Counted from the stretch's first letter, positions 52,318-61,277 are shown. The stretch: DNA of 64,000 bases from Frankia sp. QA3 (GCF_000262465.1 NZ_CM001489.1:2166597-2230596), one strand, 5' to 3'. Numbers and translations are program-made. The notes: generated by a model from the letters alone, not told the origin.

Positions 52318-53132
52318 GATTGATCATCTCCCTTGTGTTCGTCCGAATCCGATCCCCAGCCCCAGCGGCCGGTTCCCGCGAAGGAGTCGGCGCGCTCTCC
52401 CGCTGAAGTCCGGTTGCCCGTGGGAAATTCGATGAAGTCGATGGCGGGCAACGGCCCGACATACTCGATCGCGAGCTCGGGTCGGGCCCGCCGCAGCCTC
52501 GCGACCGCGGCGTCGAAGGTCTCGACGTCGTCGGCGGCCAGCAGGAAGGCCCAGCTGAGCACGGGATCGGCCGCCCCGCCGTGGCGCCGGCGCGGCTGAT
52601 CCGAGCGGGCCAGCGGCTGCAGCTCGCTCAGGATCTCCTCGGCCTGCTGCTGCCGCCGCTGCACGATCAGCTCGGCGATCTCCTGCCCGAACCTGATCCG
52701 CTCGTCCAGAGCGTCCGGTGTCGGCCGATCGGCCACCGGCGACCCGCGGAGCACCGCCTGCAACGCGGACTGCTCCTCCTCGTCCACGTCGAGACGCAGC
52801 TCCACGAGACCGTCGACGGCGTCGAGCCGCTGCGGCATCACCTCGACCAGCGGCACGAGGACCTCCGTGCGCACGGCGTCCTCGTCGGGGGCGACCGTGC
52901 CGAACCGCAGGGGCAGCACGGGGCCTCGCGCCAGCAGTCGCTGCAGGAGGTCCAGATGCTGCACCGCCTCCTGGTCGCCGAGGACCCCGACGTCGGCGGG
53001 GCAGCTCACCGCGGCCGACAACGGCCCGAACCGCACCAGATACACCGGTTGCGGGGGGTGCCCAAGGCCGGGCGGCGCCGGTTGCGGAACCGGGTGATCC
53101 GCTCGCGTGATGCCGTATACGATCACGGGCAC
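52314..53132 (-). CDS. gvpF: Gas vesicle protein GvpF/GvpL
   Basis: From GTG 53132 the protein has 272 residues. It opens VPVIVYGITRAD and has PVLPLRFGTVAPDEDAVRTE and ERIRFGQEIAELIVQRRQQQ, then VLSWAFLLAADDVETFDAAV and the C-terminal LAIEYVGPLPAIDFIEF, all in GvpF/GvpL order. GvpF/L proteins are minor shell or assembly factors binding GvpA. It starts 5 bp after the GvpA/J stop, so the two are co-transcribed. Confidence 0.92.
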   Translation of the reverse strand: MPVIVYGITRADHPVPQPAPPGLGHPPQPVYLVRFGPLSAAVSCPADVGVLGDQEAVQHLDLLQRLLARGPVLPLRFGTVAPDEDAVRTEVLVPLVEVMPQRLDAVDGLVELRLDVDEEEQSALQAVLRGSPVADRPTPDALDERIRFGQEIAELIVQRRQQQAEEILSELQPLARSDQPRRRHGGAADPVLSWAFLLAADDVETFDAAVARLRRARPELAIEYVGPLPAIDFIEFPTGNRTSAGERADSFAGTGRWGWGSDSDEHKGDDQS

Positions 53133-53137
53133 GGCCC

Positions 53138-53569
53138 TCACCCCTTCTTGCCGCCGCGGCGCTCTGCCGGGGCCTCGCGACCTGCCGGCAGGTCCCGCCC
53201 GCGCCGTTCCTCGGACGGCGTGCCACGCAGAGCGCCGACCACCTCCTCGGCCGTGTCCTTCAGTCCGCCGAGCGCTCCACTCGTCTTGTGTCGAGCGGTG
53301 CCCTCGGTGACCTCGCGCATGAGCCCGGGAAGGCCGGCGACCTGCTCCCTGGGCTGCAGATCGAGCCGGTTCACCGCTTCCGCGAATCGCAGGTAGGTGT
53401 CGACGCTGGCAATGACGATCCGCGCGTCGATGGTGAGGATCTCGATTCCCACCAGCGCGACCCGAACGTAGGCGTCGATGACGATCCCCTTGTCGAGCAC
53501 CACGTCGAGGACGTCGGCGAGACTGCTCGGCTGGGGAGCTCGGTTGATCGGACGGCTGGCAACGGTCAT
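53138..53569 (-). CDS. Gas vesicle structural protein, GvpA/GvpJ type
   Basis: The 143-residue protein carries the GvpA fold: [40 protein letters not shown] and [17 protein letters not shown]. GvpA is usually about 70-80 residues; this one has a 65-residue basic/polar tail, as in actinobacterial GvpA/J variants. It is first in the gvp unit. Other gvp genes (gvpO, gvpK, gvpS, gvpG) are not seen here. Confidence 0.9.
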   Translation of the reverse strand: MTVASRPINRAPQPSSLADVLDVVLDKGIVIDAYVRVALVGIEILTIDARIVIASVDTYLRFAEAVNRLDLQPREQVAGLPGLMREVTEGTARHKTSGALGGLKDTAEEVVGALRGTPSEERRGRDLPAGREAPAERRGGKKG

Positions 53570-53789
53570 GGCGCGAAAGGCCCCCGTCGAGCCCCATCTC
53601 CGGGGCAGGGGATCGAATCGGGCCCAGAAAACATCGACAACGCGCCCCTGCCCAAGCCCCTCGGTTCAAACACGGCACCCTGGCGAGGAATAGCCGAGAC
53701 AGACACTTCCCAGCAGGGCAAGGAAAGTGCGATATAAGGGAAAACTCGCCGAACGCGCTGCACCGCGAGTGGGTGCGGCCGACACGGGC

Positions 53790-54638
53790 TCAGTGCGTCT
53801 CCAGCGGCACGGGCTCGGGCGGCGGCGGGAACGCACGGTCGAGGCCGGCGAGCTCGTCGGGGGTGAGCCGCAGGTCGAGAGCCTCCCGGTCCTCGCGGAC
53901 GTGGCGGCTGTCGTGGGAGCGCGGGATCACGACCACGCCTTCCTGCGCCAGCGCCCAGGCCAGCGCGACCTGTGCCGGTGTCACGCCGTGGCGGGCCGCG
54001 ATCCCGGCGAGCGCCGGCTCGTGGACCAGGTGGCCGAGCTCGAGCGGGGAATACGCCATGATCGGAATTCCCCGTTCGCGGCACCACGGCAGCAGGTCGA
54101 GCTCCACGCCCCGGTGGGTCAGGTTGTACAGCACCTGGTCGGTCTGCACGGCCTCGCCGCCGGGCAGGCCCACCAGTTCGGCCATGTCCTCGACGTCGAG
54201 GTTGCTGACCCCCCAGTGTCGGATCCTGCCGGCCTCCACCAGCTCGGCGAACGCCTCCAGCGTCTCGGCCAGCGGGACCGGCCCGCGCCAGTGCAGGAGG
54301 TAGAGGTCGAGGGTGTCGGTGCGCAGCCGGGCGAGGCTGGCCTCGCAGGCGGCGATCGTCCCCCGGACCGTGGCATGCTGCGGGAGCACCTTGCCCACCA
54401 GCAACACCTCGTCGCGGCGGCCGTCGATCGCCTCGCCGACGAGCTCCTCCGCCGCGCCGTCGGCGTACATCTCCGCGGTGTCGATCAGGGAGATCCCGAG
54501 GTCCAGCCCGGTCCGGATCGCCTCGATCTCCTGGGCGTGCCGGCGGGGGTCCTCGGCGAGGTGCCAGGTACCCAGGCCCAGAGCGGGGATCGGTTCGCCG
54601 GAGGGAAGCTCGACGGTGCGCACGGCGGCGGCCAGCAT
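53790..54638 (-). CDS. Aldo/keto reductase
   Basis: ATG 54638 follows GGGAGG. The 282-residue protein has the AKR signature: IPALGLGTWHLAEDPRRHAQ, LIDTAEMYADGAAEELVGEA, LVGKVLPQHA (Lys), LDLYLLHWRGPVPL (His), GVSNLDVEDM and VVIPRSHD. The tetrad Asp, Tyr, Lys, His is complete. It reduces carbonyls with NADPH; substrate unknown. It is divergent from the CooC-like gene. Confidence 0.93.
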   Translation of the reverse strand: MLAAAVRTVELPSGEPIPALGLGTWHLAEDPRRHAQEIEAIRTGLDLGISLIDTAEMYADGAAEELVGEAIDGRRDEVLLVGKVLPQHATVRGTIAACEASLARLRTDTLDLYLLHWRGPVPLAETLEAFAELVEAGRIRHWGVSNLDVEDMAELVGLPGGEAVQTDQVLYNLTHRGVELDLLPWCRERGIPIMAYSPLELGHLVHEPALAGIAARHGVTPAQVALAWALAQEGVVVIPRSHDSRHVREDREALDLRLTPDELAGLDRAFPPPPEPVPLETH

Positions 54639-54891
54639 GCCAGACCTCCCCGGGCCGGGTGCGCTCCGACGGCCCCCACCGGCCGGGGACCGTCCGGTCG
54701 CGGACCCTCCCGCACCTCCCACCGTAGGGCCGCCTGGCCGGTCCGGCACCCCGCCGGCAGCGGCGGACCGGCAGCGGCGCACGGCCCGCGGGCCCCACCG
54801 CGGCAGGCTTAATGACAACCGTTACGCTTTTCAACACCCCGGATCTCCGGATGATCGCGGCAGTGCCGCCACGAGCAGTGAGGAGCCGACC

Positions 54892-55854
54892 TTGAAGATC
54901 GCGTTCGTGGGCAAGGGCGGGAGCGGAAAGACCACGCTGTCCGCCCTGTTCGCCCGCTATCTGGCCGCCCAGCACCGGCCGGTCCTGGCGCTCGACGCCG
55001 ACATCAACCAGCATCTCGGCATCGCCCTCGGGCTGGAGGAGGAGGACGCCGCGGCCGTGCCCGCGCTCGGTGACCACCTCGACGAGATCAAGGACCATCT
55101 CCGCGGCGACAATCCGCGGATTCCGAGCGCGGCGCACATGGTCAAGACCACTCCGCCCGGCGCCGGTTCCCGCCTGCTCACCCTGGGCGCGGCCGATCCG
55201 CTGCTGCGCCGGTTCGCCGTCGACGCGGGCGGGGTGCGGCTGCTGGCCACCGGTGCCTTCACCGAGGAGGACCTCGGGGTGGCCTGCTACCACTCGAAGG
55301 TCGGCGCGGTGGAGCTGCTGCTCAACCACCTCGTCGACGGCCCCGGCGAGTACGCCGTCGTCGACATGACGGCCGGGGCGGACGCGTTCGCCTCGGGCCT
55401 GTTCACCCGGTTCGACCGCACGTTCCTCGTCGCCGAGCCCACCCGCAAGGGCATCGGCGTGTACCGGCAGTACCGCGACTACACCGCCGGCTTCGACATC
55501 CCCCTGTCCGTCATCGGCAACAAGATCAGTGGCCCGGACGACGTCGCGTTCCTGCGCGACCAGGTCGGGGACGACCTGCTCGTCTGCCTGGAGCACTCGC
55601 CGGCCGTGCGCGCGATGGAACAGGGGCGTCTCGTCGCGATCGGTGACCTGGAGCAGGCCAACCTCACCGCCCTGGCGCAGATCCGCCACGCCGTCGACAG
55701 CACCCCCAGGGACGCCGACCGACTCCACCGCCAGATGATCGAGTTTCACGTCAAGAACGCCCTGGCCTGGGCCAATGAGGCCACCGGGTGCGACCTCACC
55801 GACCAGGTCGACCCCGGATTCGTGCCCGGCCCGGCGGTCGAGACCGCCGGCTGA
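54892..55854 (+). CDS. CooC/ParA-like nucleotide-binding protein
   Basis: TTG 54892 follows GAGGAG by 6 nt; 320 residues. The N-terminus is a deviant Walker A, KIAFVGKGGSGKTTLSALFA, with DADINQHLGIALGL (switch I-like) and YAVVDMTAGADAF (Walker B), as in CooC/MinD-type ATPases that help insert metal centres. GLFTRFDRTFLVAEPTRKGI completes the fold. No carbon-monoxide dehydrogenase or nickel enzyme is adjacent, so its client is unknown. Upstream, TGACAA...TTTTCA (around 54812-54831) could be a Zur/Fur-type operator, weakly supported. Confidence 0.85.
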   Translation: MKIAFVGKGGSGKTTLSALFARYLAAQHRPVLALDADINQHLGIALGLEEEDAAAVPALGDHLDEIKDHLRGDNPRIPSAAHMVKTTPPGAGSRLLTLGAADPLLRRFAVDAGGVRLLATGAFTEEDLGVACYHSKVGAVELLLNHLVDGPGEYAVVDMTAGADAFASGLFTRFDRTFLVAEPTRKGIGVYRQYRDYTAGFDIPLSVIGNKISGPDDVAFLRDQVGDDLLVCLEHSPAVRAMEQGRLVAIGDLEQANLTALAQIRHAVDSTPRDADRLHRQMIEFHVKNALAWANEATGCDLTDQVDPGFVPGPAVETAG

Positions 55855-55871
55855 CCCCCGCAACCCGGGGG
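55855..55871 (+). terminator. Hairpin right after the CooC-like gene
   Basis: CCCCCG and CGGGGG pair around the loop CAACC, starting at the base after the stop codon. No T-run. Confidence 0.45.
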
Positions 55872-55977
55872 CCGGCCGGCTCACCGGCTGGCCCCGGCGG
55901 GAGCGTGCCCCGGCGCGACCGGCTCACCGGCCGACCGCGTCCGGGGCCCGGCCCGGTCGGCGCGGCGGCCCGCCCCG

Positions 55978-56634
55978 TCAGGCGCGGAAGTCCTCCGGGC
56001 GGACCTGGGAAGCGGCTGCCAAGGCCGCGGTGGTGCCGGCGACGTCGAGGTCCGCGCCGTAGACCGGGGTGCCGGGCTGCTGACGCCAGGACTGCTGCAG
56101 CGTGCCGCCGTCGACCGGGTCGAAGCCCAACTGATCGACCAGGTCGAACACCAGCTCCTTGCCGGGCCCGTCCGCGCCCGCGACCGGCAGCGCGATGCGG
56201 CCCTCGCCCTTCGGCCGGCCGTGCTCCAGCAGGTGCTTCCAGAAGATCCCGTTGAACACCTTGATCACCGGCGAGCCGACCTGCTCGGCGACCCAGACGC
56301 TCTCCGGGGTCCCGGCCTCGATGGCCTCGATGCGGCCGTCACGCTGCCGGGGGTAGTAGTTGTTCGTCTCGATCACCGGCGCCCCCGGCTTCGCTCCCTT
56401 GAGGATGCCCGCGGGCAGGTTCGGAACGTTCTTCTGCGGGATGCTGATGATGACCACGTCGGCGTCCTCGGCGGCGTCGGCCGCCCAGACGGCCGTGGCC
56501 CCGCTCTGCGCCGCGAGCTCCGCCAGGGTCTGCGGGTCCCGCGAGTTGGCCACCCGCACCTCGTGGCCGAGCGCGCTCAGCCGCCGCGTCAGCGTCCCGC
56601 CGATCTGGCCCGCCCCGATGATTCCGATCTTCAT
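55978..56634 (-). CDS. NADP/F420-dependent oxidoreductase-like dinucleotide-binding protein
   Basis: ATG 56634; 218 residues. MKIGIIGAGQIGGTLTRRLS is the Rossmann motif, with HEVRVANSRDPQTLAELAAQ (NADP-type, no acidic residue after beta 2), DVVIISIPQKNV, and IETNNYYPRQRDGRIEA. It matches the NPD family shared by F420H2:NADP oxidoreductases and pyrroline-carboxylate-like reductases. Function is otherwise unknown. It is convergent with the CooC-like gene and lies 164 bp from the SpoIIE phosphatase stop. Confidence 0.85.
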   Translation of the reverse strand: MKIGIIGAGQIGGTLTRRLSALGHEVRVANSRDPQTLAELAAQSGATAVWAADAAEDADVVIISIPQKNVPNLPAGILKGAKPGAPVIETNNYYPRQRDGRIEAIEAGTPESVWVAEQVGSPVIKVFNGIFWKHLLEHGRPKGEGRIALPVAGADGPGKELVFDLVDQLGFDPVDGGTLQQSWRQQPGTPVYGADLDVAGTTAALAAASQVRPEDFRA

Positions 56635-56797
56635 TGTCAGCACCCCTCGACGACCCGGGCGCGGCACCGGCACCTCGCCGCGTGCCGTCTCCAACCTTGT
56701 CGACCGGTGAACTGTTCCGGCTCGCGCTGCCACGCTGGCGCGCATAGTCACTCGCCGGAGCCGGACCGATCGCACCGAACCCGGGCCGCGTCGGCCC

Positions 56798-58006
56798 TCA
56801 GGCGCGAAACTGCGGATCGGAGCCGGTCGGGTGCCATTCGAACATCACGATGCTGGCGTCGTCGGTGAGCCGGCCATGCTGGTGTTCGAGGATCGCGCGG
56901 ATGAGCCGGCGCAGCACCTCGGGGGCGGTCTCCCCGGCGGCGACCGCGCGGATGATGAAGTCGGTGAACCGCTCCTGCCCGAACCGCTCCCCGGTGTCGG
57001 AGCGGGCGTCGGTGACGCCGTCGGTGTACAGCAGGACCCGGTCGCCGGGACGGAGCTGGGCCTCGTGGACCGGCCAGCCGGCGTCGGCCAGTTCCGGGCC
57101 GAGGCCGAGCGGCAGCGCCGCGGCGCGATCGAGCGCGGCGGGCACGAGGTCGTTGCCGCGCAGCAGCAGCGGCGCCGGGTGCCCGCAGTTGGCCCACCGC
57201 AGCGTGCCGGTCGTCAGCTCCAGCCGGGCGAAGATCCCGGTGACATAGTTCTGCGGGAACACCTGGTGGAGCTGCCCGTCGACGGTGGCGACGATCTCGG
57301 GCAGGTCCGCGCCGCCGCGGCGGGCGTTGCGGCAGGCGGCGATGGTGACCGCGGAGGTGAGTCCGGCGGTCAGGTCGTGGCCCATGGCGTCGACGATCGC
57401 CGTGTGCAGGGCTCCATCGGCCAGCGAGTGGTCGAAGGCGTCGCCGCCGAGGTCGTAGGCGGGTTCGAGGACGGCGGTCGAGGTCACCTGCGGGCTGCCG
57501 ATGGTGCGTGGCGGCAGGAAGGCCCAGACCATCTCGGCGGGCAGCCGCATCGGCTTCGCCCGCCGGCCGCAGGCGTAGGCGTCGCTCCAGGTGCTCTTGG
57601 ACACCAGGAGCAGCGCGAGCAGTGACGCCAGGGAGCGGCAGCACCGCAACGTCGACGCGTCCAGGGCCGGCGTGCCGATCTCCAGGACCCCGATCCGCTC
57701 GATGCCGTCGATCAGCGGGATCCAGGCGGTGATGGTGCCGTCGGGATCGTCGGCGACCCGGGTGGACGTGGTGCGGTAGGCCCAGCCCGCCATGGACGCG
57801 TCGATGCGCAGACCGGGCAGGTCCACACCGTCGCAGGTGAAGGGGAGCAGGACGTCCTGCTGGACGTCGGCGAGGTAGATGGCGAGCCGGTTGATCCCGA
57901 GCGCGGAATAGTAACCTTCCAGCGCCGCCGGCAGGCGGGCGGGATCGAGCCGGTGCCCCTGCGCGAGGAGGCGGGCGAGGACCTCCTCCCCCTCGACACC
58001 GGACAT
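56798..58006 (-). CDS. GAF-PP2C (SpoIIE-type) serine phosphatase
   Basis: ATG 58006 follows GGGAGGTGATC; 402 residues. The N-terminal half is GAF-like (ALGINRLAIYLADVQQDVLL to ALLLVSKSTW); the C-terminal half is a PP2C phosphatase: GGDAFDHSLADGALHTAIVD, DAMGHDLTAGLTSA, FARLELTTGTLRWANCGHPA, VLLYTDGVTDARSDTG and DDASIVMFEW. It lacks the kinase-like domain of the larger paralogue at 2612. Likely acts in partner-switching control of a sigma factor. Confidence 0.9.
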   Translation of the reverse strand: MSGVEGEEVLARLLAQGHRLDPARLPAALEGYYSALGINRLAIYLADVQQDVLLPFTCDGVDLPGLRIDASMAGWAYRTTSTRVADDPDGTITAWIPLIDGIERIGVLEIGTPALDASTLRCCRSLASLLALLLVSKSTWSDAYACGRRAKPMRLPAEMVWAFLPPRTIGSPQVTSTAVLEPAYDLGGDAFDHSLADGALHTAIVDAMGHDLTAGLTSAVTIAACRNARRGGADLPEIVATVDGQLHQVFPQNYVTGIFARLELTTGTLRWANCGHPAPLLLRGNDLVPAALDRAAALPLGLGPELADAGWPVHEAQLRPGDRVLLYTDGVTDARSDTGERFGQERFTDFIIRAVAAGETAPEVLRRLIRAILEHQHGRLTDDASIVMFEWHPTGSDPQFRA

Positions 58007-58129
58007 CCGGTTGATCACCTCCCGGGCCCCGGCTCCCCGCGGCGCCTCGTGCCAGCCGGCCCCCTCGGCGTTCTGCCCCGTCCCGGCCGCCGGACACGGC
58101 ACTCCCCGAGGTGCCCCGCCGTCGCCCGC

Positions 58130-58201
58130 CGAGGTCGCCGTTACCCGAGGTCGCCGTTACCCGAGGTCGCCGTTACCCGAGGTCGCCGTTACCCGAGGTC
58201 G
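58130..58201. repeat. 16-bp minisatellite upstream of DUF6158
   Basis: Four exact copies of CGAGGTCGCCGTTACC plus a partial, between the phosphatase start and the DUF6158 start. Each copy contains CGTTAC, so it also multiplies a possible protein-binding core. Confidence 0.92.
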
Positions 58202-58217
58202 AGGCGGGGTAGGGCGC

Positions 58218-58493
58218 ATGACCAACCTGGGAGAAGGTGTTCCGGCGGCGCGGCTGTCCGCTGACGACGTCGCCCGTGAGCTGGAGCGTCTGCATGCCAC
58301 CCGGCACGAGACGTTCCTCAACGGCAGCGAGGACGTGCTCGAGACCCACCCGCGGCGGATGTTCGAGCTTGAGGGCGAATACCTGCGCCGCCTCCCCCAC
58401 GAGCCGCCGGCCGCGGACGACGAGGTCAGCCGCGGACGACGACGCGGCGCGGATGCAGCACGGCCGTTGTCCGCTCGGGGTCGAGGGCGCTGA
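58218..58493 (+). CDS. DUF6158 family protein
   Basis: ATG 58218; 91 residues. LSADDVARELERLHATRHET and FLNGSEDVLETHPRRMFELE with YLRRLPHE is the signature of a small actinobacterial family (DUF6158) of unknown function, usually 80-100 residues. The C-terminal 25 residues are Arg-rich and overlap the convergent PPOX gene by 68 bp; the family domain is complete before that. Confidence 0.8.
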   Translation: MTNLGEGVPAARLSADDVARELERLHATRHETFLNGSEDVLETHPRRMFELEGEYLRRLPHEPPAADDEVSRGRRRGADAARPLSARGRGR

Positions 58494-58830
58494 GCCGGGC
58501 GAAGTCGGCGTTGTACCGGTCCGTCATCCGGGCGAGGACGGACTTGTCCGAGTCGGGCACGAGCTCGACGTCGGCGCGGATCTCCAGGGTGCGCGCCGGG
58601 TTGGTGGGGTCGAACACGAACAGGGTGGCCACCGGGGTGCGCCGCAGGTTCGCCAGCTTCTGTCGGGTGCTGATCATCGAGACCTTGATTGCCGGCCCGT
58701 CGGGGAGGAACCAGACGGCGGTCGACTGGGGCCGACCGCCCGCGCCGATCGTGGTCAGGACACCGGTCAGCGGGTTGTCGATCAGGTCGCGGTGGGAGGC
58801 CGGGAACTCGGCCGGCTCGGGTGTGCTCAC
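58426..58830 (-). CDS. PPOX-class F420-dependent enzyme
   Basis: GTG 58830; 134 residues. FPASHRDLIDNPLTGVLTTI then GRPQSTAVWFLPDGPAIKVS and KLANLRRTPVATLFVFDPTN match F420/FMN-binding split-barrel (PPOX) enzymes. They reduce or oxidise small substrates with F420 or FMN. A separate F420-type reductase-like gene lies at 55978. Its 3' end overlaps DUF6158 by 68 bp tail to tail. Confidence 0.88.
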   Translation of the reverse strand: MSTPEPAEFPASHRDLIDNPLTGVLTTIGAGGRPQSTAVWFLPDGPAIKVSMISTRQKLANLRRTPVATLFVFDPTNPARTLEIRADVELVPDSDKSVLARMTDRYNADFARLSALDPERTTAVLHPRRVVVRG

Positions 58831-58933
58831 CCCTGTATGCCTACCCGCTCGGCCCGCCCCCTGCGGCGGCGGGGGCCGGGCACCGCCACCCGCGCGCCCG
58901 GCCGAGGCGCCGCCGGCCCGTCCGCGCAGCGGT

Positions 58934-60043
58934 TCACTTCTCCGGCACCTGGACGCGCCGGCCGGTGGCGGCGGAGCGGGCGACTGCATCGAGGAGCTGG
59001 TGGCGGCGCAGCGCGTGGGTGAAGTCGGGCGTCACCGTGGTGCCCTCGGCGAGGTCACGGCCGATCTGGGCGTAGGCGTGGGCGACGGCGGCGGCCGGCT
59101 GCCCGGCCAGGGCGGGGAAGGCGTCGTAGGACGCCGGCGGGGTCAGCTCGGCGAGCGGCTCGCCGCCCTGGGAGCCGAGGATGGTGATCTGGCCGTAGTT
59201 GAGGCTGCCGGTCGACGAGGTGATCTGGAGGTCGCCGTCGGTGCCGTTGACCTCCCACAGGAAGCCGGTGCCACGGGGCGTCCCACCACGCAGGTGGATG
59301 CTCACGACGGCCCCGCCGACGAGGGTCCCGGACACGGCGATCTGGTCCTCGGCGGTCATCGGGACGGACTCGCCGGTCTCCGCGTTGCGGACCTGGGGTC
59401 GGCGGGTCGCGGTGGTGGCGGCGACGTCGGCGAACTCCCCCAGCACGCTGGTGACGGCGTCGGCGGTGTGGCCGAACGGGATCGTCAGCATGGTGGCGCC
59501 CAGGTCCCGGTCGAGCAGGTACTCGCCGCCGGGATGGATGACCGGGCCCCACACGCCGCCGTTGCCCACCAGCGTCGTCGACAGCACCTCGCCCACGTAC
59601 CCGTCGGCCACCAGGTCGCGCAGGTAGCGCACCGCGGGGGCGAACCGCCCCTGCAGGCCGATGAACGACCGGACACCCGCGGCGGCCTCGACCAGCTCCC
59701 GGACCTCACCCAGGCCGTTGGCCAGCGGCCACTCGCACAGCACCGCCTTGCCCGCCGCCAGCGCCGGCAGGACGAGCTCGCGGTGGCGCGGCACCTTCAC
59801 CGAGACGACGACCAGGTCGACGTCGTCGCGCCCGGCCAGCTCCTCGGCGCTCCCGCTGGCCGCGGGCACGCCGTAGGCATCGGCGGCGGCGCGCGCCGAC
59901 TGCGGGCTGCTGGCGGCGACCGCCCGCAGCGCGAAGCCGTCGACGGCGGCCAGCGCGGGCAGGTGCGCACCGGCCGCCCAGCCGCCGTTCGCGCTCAGGC
60001 CGACGATGCCGACACCCACCGTGCGATCGGGGTCCGATGCCAT
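58934..60043 (-). CDS. Gfo/Idh/MocA family oxidoreductase
   Basis: ATG 60043; 369 residues. GVGIVGLSANGGWAAGAHLP is the NAD(P) motif, and CEWPLANGLGEVRELVEAAA matches the EKP-like family segment, here with WP instead of KP. The C-terminal domain has LLDRDLGATMLTIPFGHTAD (His in the active-site region). It resembles GAL80-like members of the family. Substrate is unknown. It is followed in the same orientation as the upstream LLM enzyme, 53 bp apart. Confidence 0.88.
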   Translation of the reverse strand: MASDPDRTVGVGIVGLSANGGWAAGAHLPALAAVDGFALRAVAASSPQSARAAADAYGVPAASGSAEELAGRDDVDLVVVSVKVPRHRELVLPALAAGKAVLCEWPLANGLGEVRELVEAAAGVRSFIGLQGRFAPAVRYLRDLVADGYVGEVLSTTLVGNGGVWGPVIHPGGEYLLDRDLGATMLTIPFGHTADAVTSVLGEFADVAATTATRRPQVRNAETGESVPMTAEDQIAVSGTLVGGAVVSIHLRGGTPRGTGFLWEVNGTDGDLQITSSTGSLNYGQITILGSQGGEPLAELTPPASYDAFPALAGQPAAAVAHAYAQIGRDLAEGTTVTPDFTHALRRHQLLDAVARSAATGRRVQVPEK

Positions 60044-60096
60044 CTGTCTGTCCTCTTCTCGGTCGGGCCGAAGCGCCGCTCGGGTCGAAGCGCCGC

Positions 60097-61185
60097 TCAG
60101 GTCGGGATGTGCGCCGCCGGCGCGACGCCCGTGGCGGGCCGCAGGTCGAACATGGCGGCCAGCAGCTCGTGGGAGCGGCGCCGGTCGGCGGGGTCGGCGA
60201 TGAGGTTCTGCACCATCAGCTCGTCGGCCCGGCTCTCCGCGAGCATCCGCTCCAGCGTCGCCCGGACCCCGGCGACGTCGCCGGCGACGAACTGCGGCCA
60301 GCGCCCGTCGACGATCCGGGTCGGCTGCTCCTGCTCGGCGTCGGTGAGTTCCGCGGCGGCCTCGTCGGCGCTCGGCAGCACCGCGTCGCCGCCCTGGCGG
60401 CGCAACCGGGCGTAGAAGCCCTTCGCCGAGCCGACCAGCCGCCGCGCCTGCGCCTCGGTCTCGGCGACGGTGACGTTCACCGCCAGGATCGACCGCGGCT
60501 CGGTTAACCCGAACCCCTGCGCCAGCCCGAACCCCTGCGTCAGCCCGAACCCCTGGGGACGGAACTGCTCGCGGTAGCGCCGCAGCGCCGCCGCCGCCCC
60601 CGCCGGATTGATGAAACCGGCGAAGGCGTACCCGATGCCGAGCCCGGCCGCGAGGTTCGACCCGGACGGGCTCGACCCGAGCAGCCAGGTCTGCGGCACC
60701 CCGGGCACCGACGGGATCAGCGGATTGCCGGTGAAGGGATGCCCGGGTGGGAAGGCGTCGTACAGCCAGGCCAGCGTCTCGGCGACCTGCTGGGTGTGGT
60801 CGTCCTGCGCGGGCTGCCGGCGGTCGCGCCGCAACGCCATGTCAATGACCGGCCCGGCGGTCGCCCGCCCCATGCCCAGGTCGACGCGGCCCGGGTACAT
60901 GGCCTCGAGCTGGGCGAACATCTCGGCGACCTTGAACGGGCTGTAATGGTTCATCAGCACCGTCCCGGACCCGATCCGGATCGTCGACGTCTGCGCGCCG
61001 GCGGCCGCGATCAGCAGCTCCGGGTGGTGCGACGCGCCGGACCGGCTCAGGTGGTGCTCGGCGAACCAGACCCGGTGGAAGCCCCACGCCTCGGCGTGCC
61101 GGGCCGTCTCGACCGCGTCGACGAGCGCCTGCCGCTCGTCCGTGCCCGGCGCGACGGTGCCCAGCTCCACGATGGACAGCCTCAC
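60097..61185 (-). CDS. LLM-class flavin-dependent oxidoreductase
   Basis: GTG 61185; 362 residues. LSIVELGTVAPGTDERQALV and AWGFHRVWFAEHHLSRSGAS, then IRIGSGTVLMNHYSPFKVAE and GRVDLGMGRATAGP, are the luciferase-like monooxygenase (MsnO8-type) signatures. A (QGFGL)3 insertion encoded by an 18-bp repeat lies in the C-terminal half. FMN and a reductase partner are expected. The divergent MarR gene with a palindrome between probably regulates it. Confidence 0.9.
   Translation of the reverse strand: MRLSIVELGTVAPGTDERQALVDAVETARHAEAWGFHRVWFAEHHLSRSGASHHPELLIAAAGAQTSTIRIGSGTVLMNHYSPFKVAEMFAQLEAMYPGRVDLGMGRATAGPVIDMALRRDRRQPAQDDHTQQVAETLAWLYDAFPPGHPFTGNPLIPSVPGVPQTWLLGSSPSGSNLAAGLGIGYAFAGFINPAGAAAALRRYREQFRPQGFGLTQGFGLAQGFGLTEPRSILAVNVTVAETEAQARRLVGSAKGFYARLRRQGGDAVLPSADEAAAELTDAEQEQPTRIVDGRWPQFVAGDVAGVRATLERMLAESRADELMVQNLIADPADRRRSHELLAAMFDLRPATGVAPAAHIPT
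60508..60557 (-). repeat. 18-bp in-frame repeat in the LLM gene
   Basis: CCCGAACCCCTGCGCCAG, CCCGAACCCCTGCGTCAG and a partial third copy; encodes QGFGLTQGFGLAQGFGL. Confidence 0.9.
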
Positions 61186-61259
61186 CCGCGGCCTCCGGCG
61201 GCGTCGTCTGCGGCAACGGCGGCAACGGCGGCAACGCTCACCGGCCCACCGTAGCGGAT

Positions 61260-61277
61260 AGTTGGTTGGCCCCAACT
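61260..61277. promoter_or_regulatory. Palindrome between LLM and MarR genes
   Basis: AGTTGG and CCAACT form 6-bp perfect arms around TTGGCC, 18 bp in all. It lies 36 bp before the MarR start and 75 bp before the LLM start, a likely MarR operator. Confidence 0.55.
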
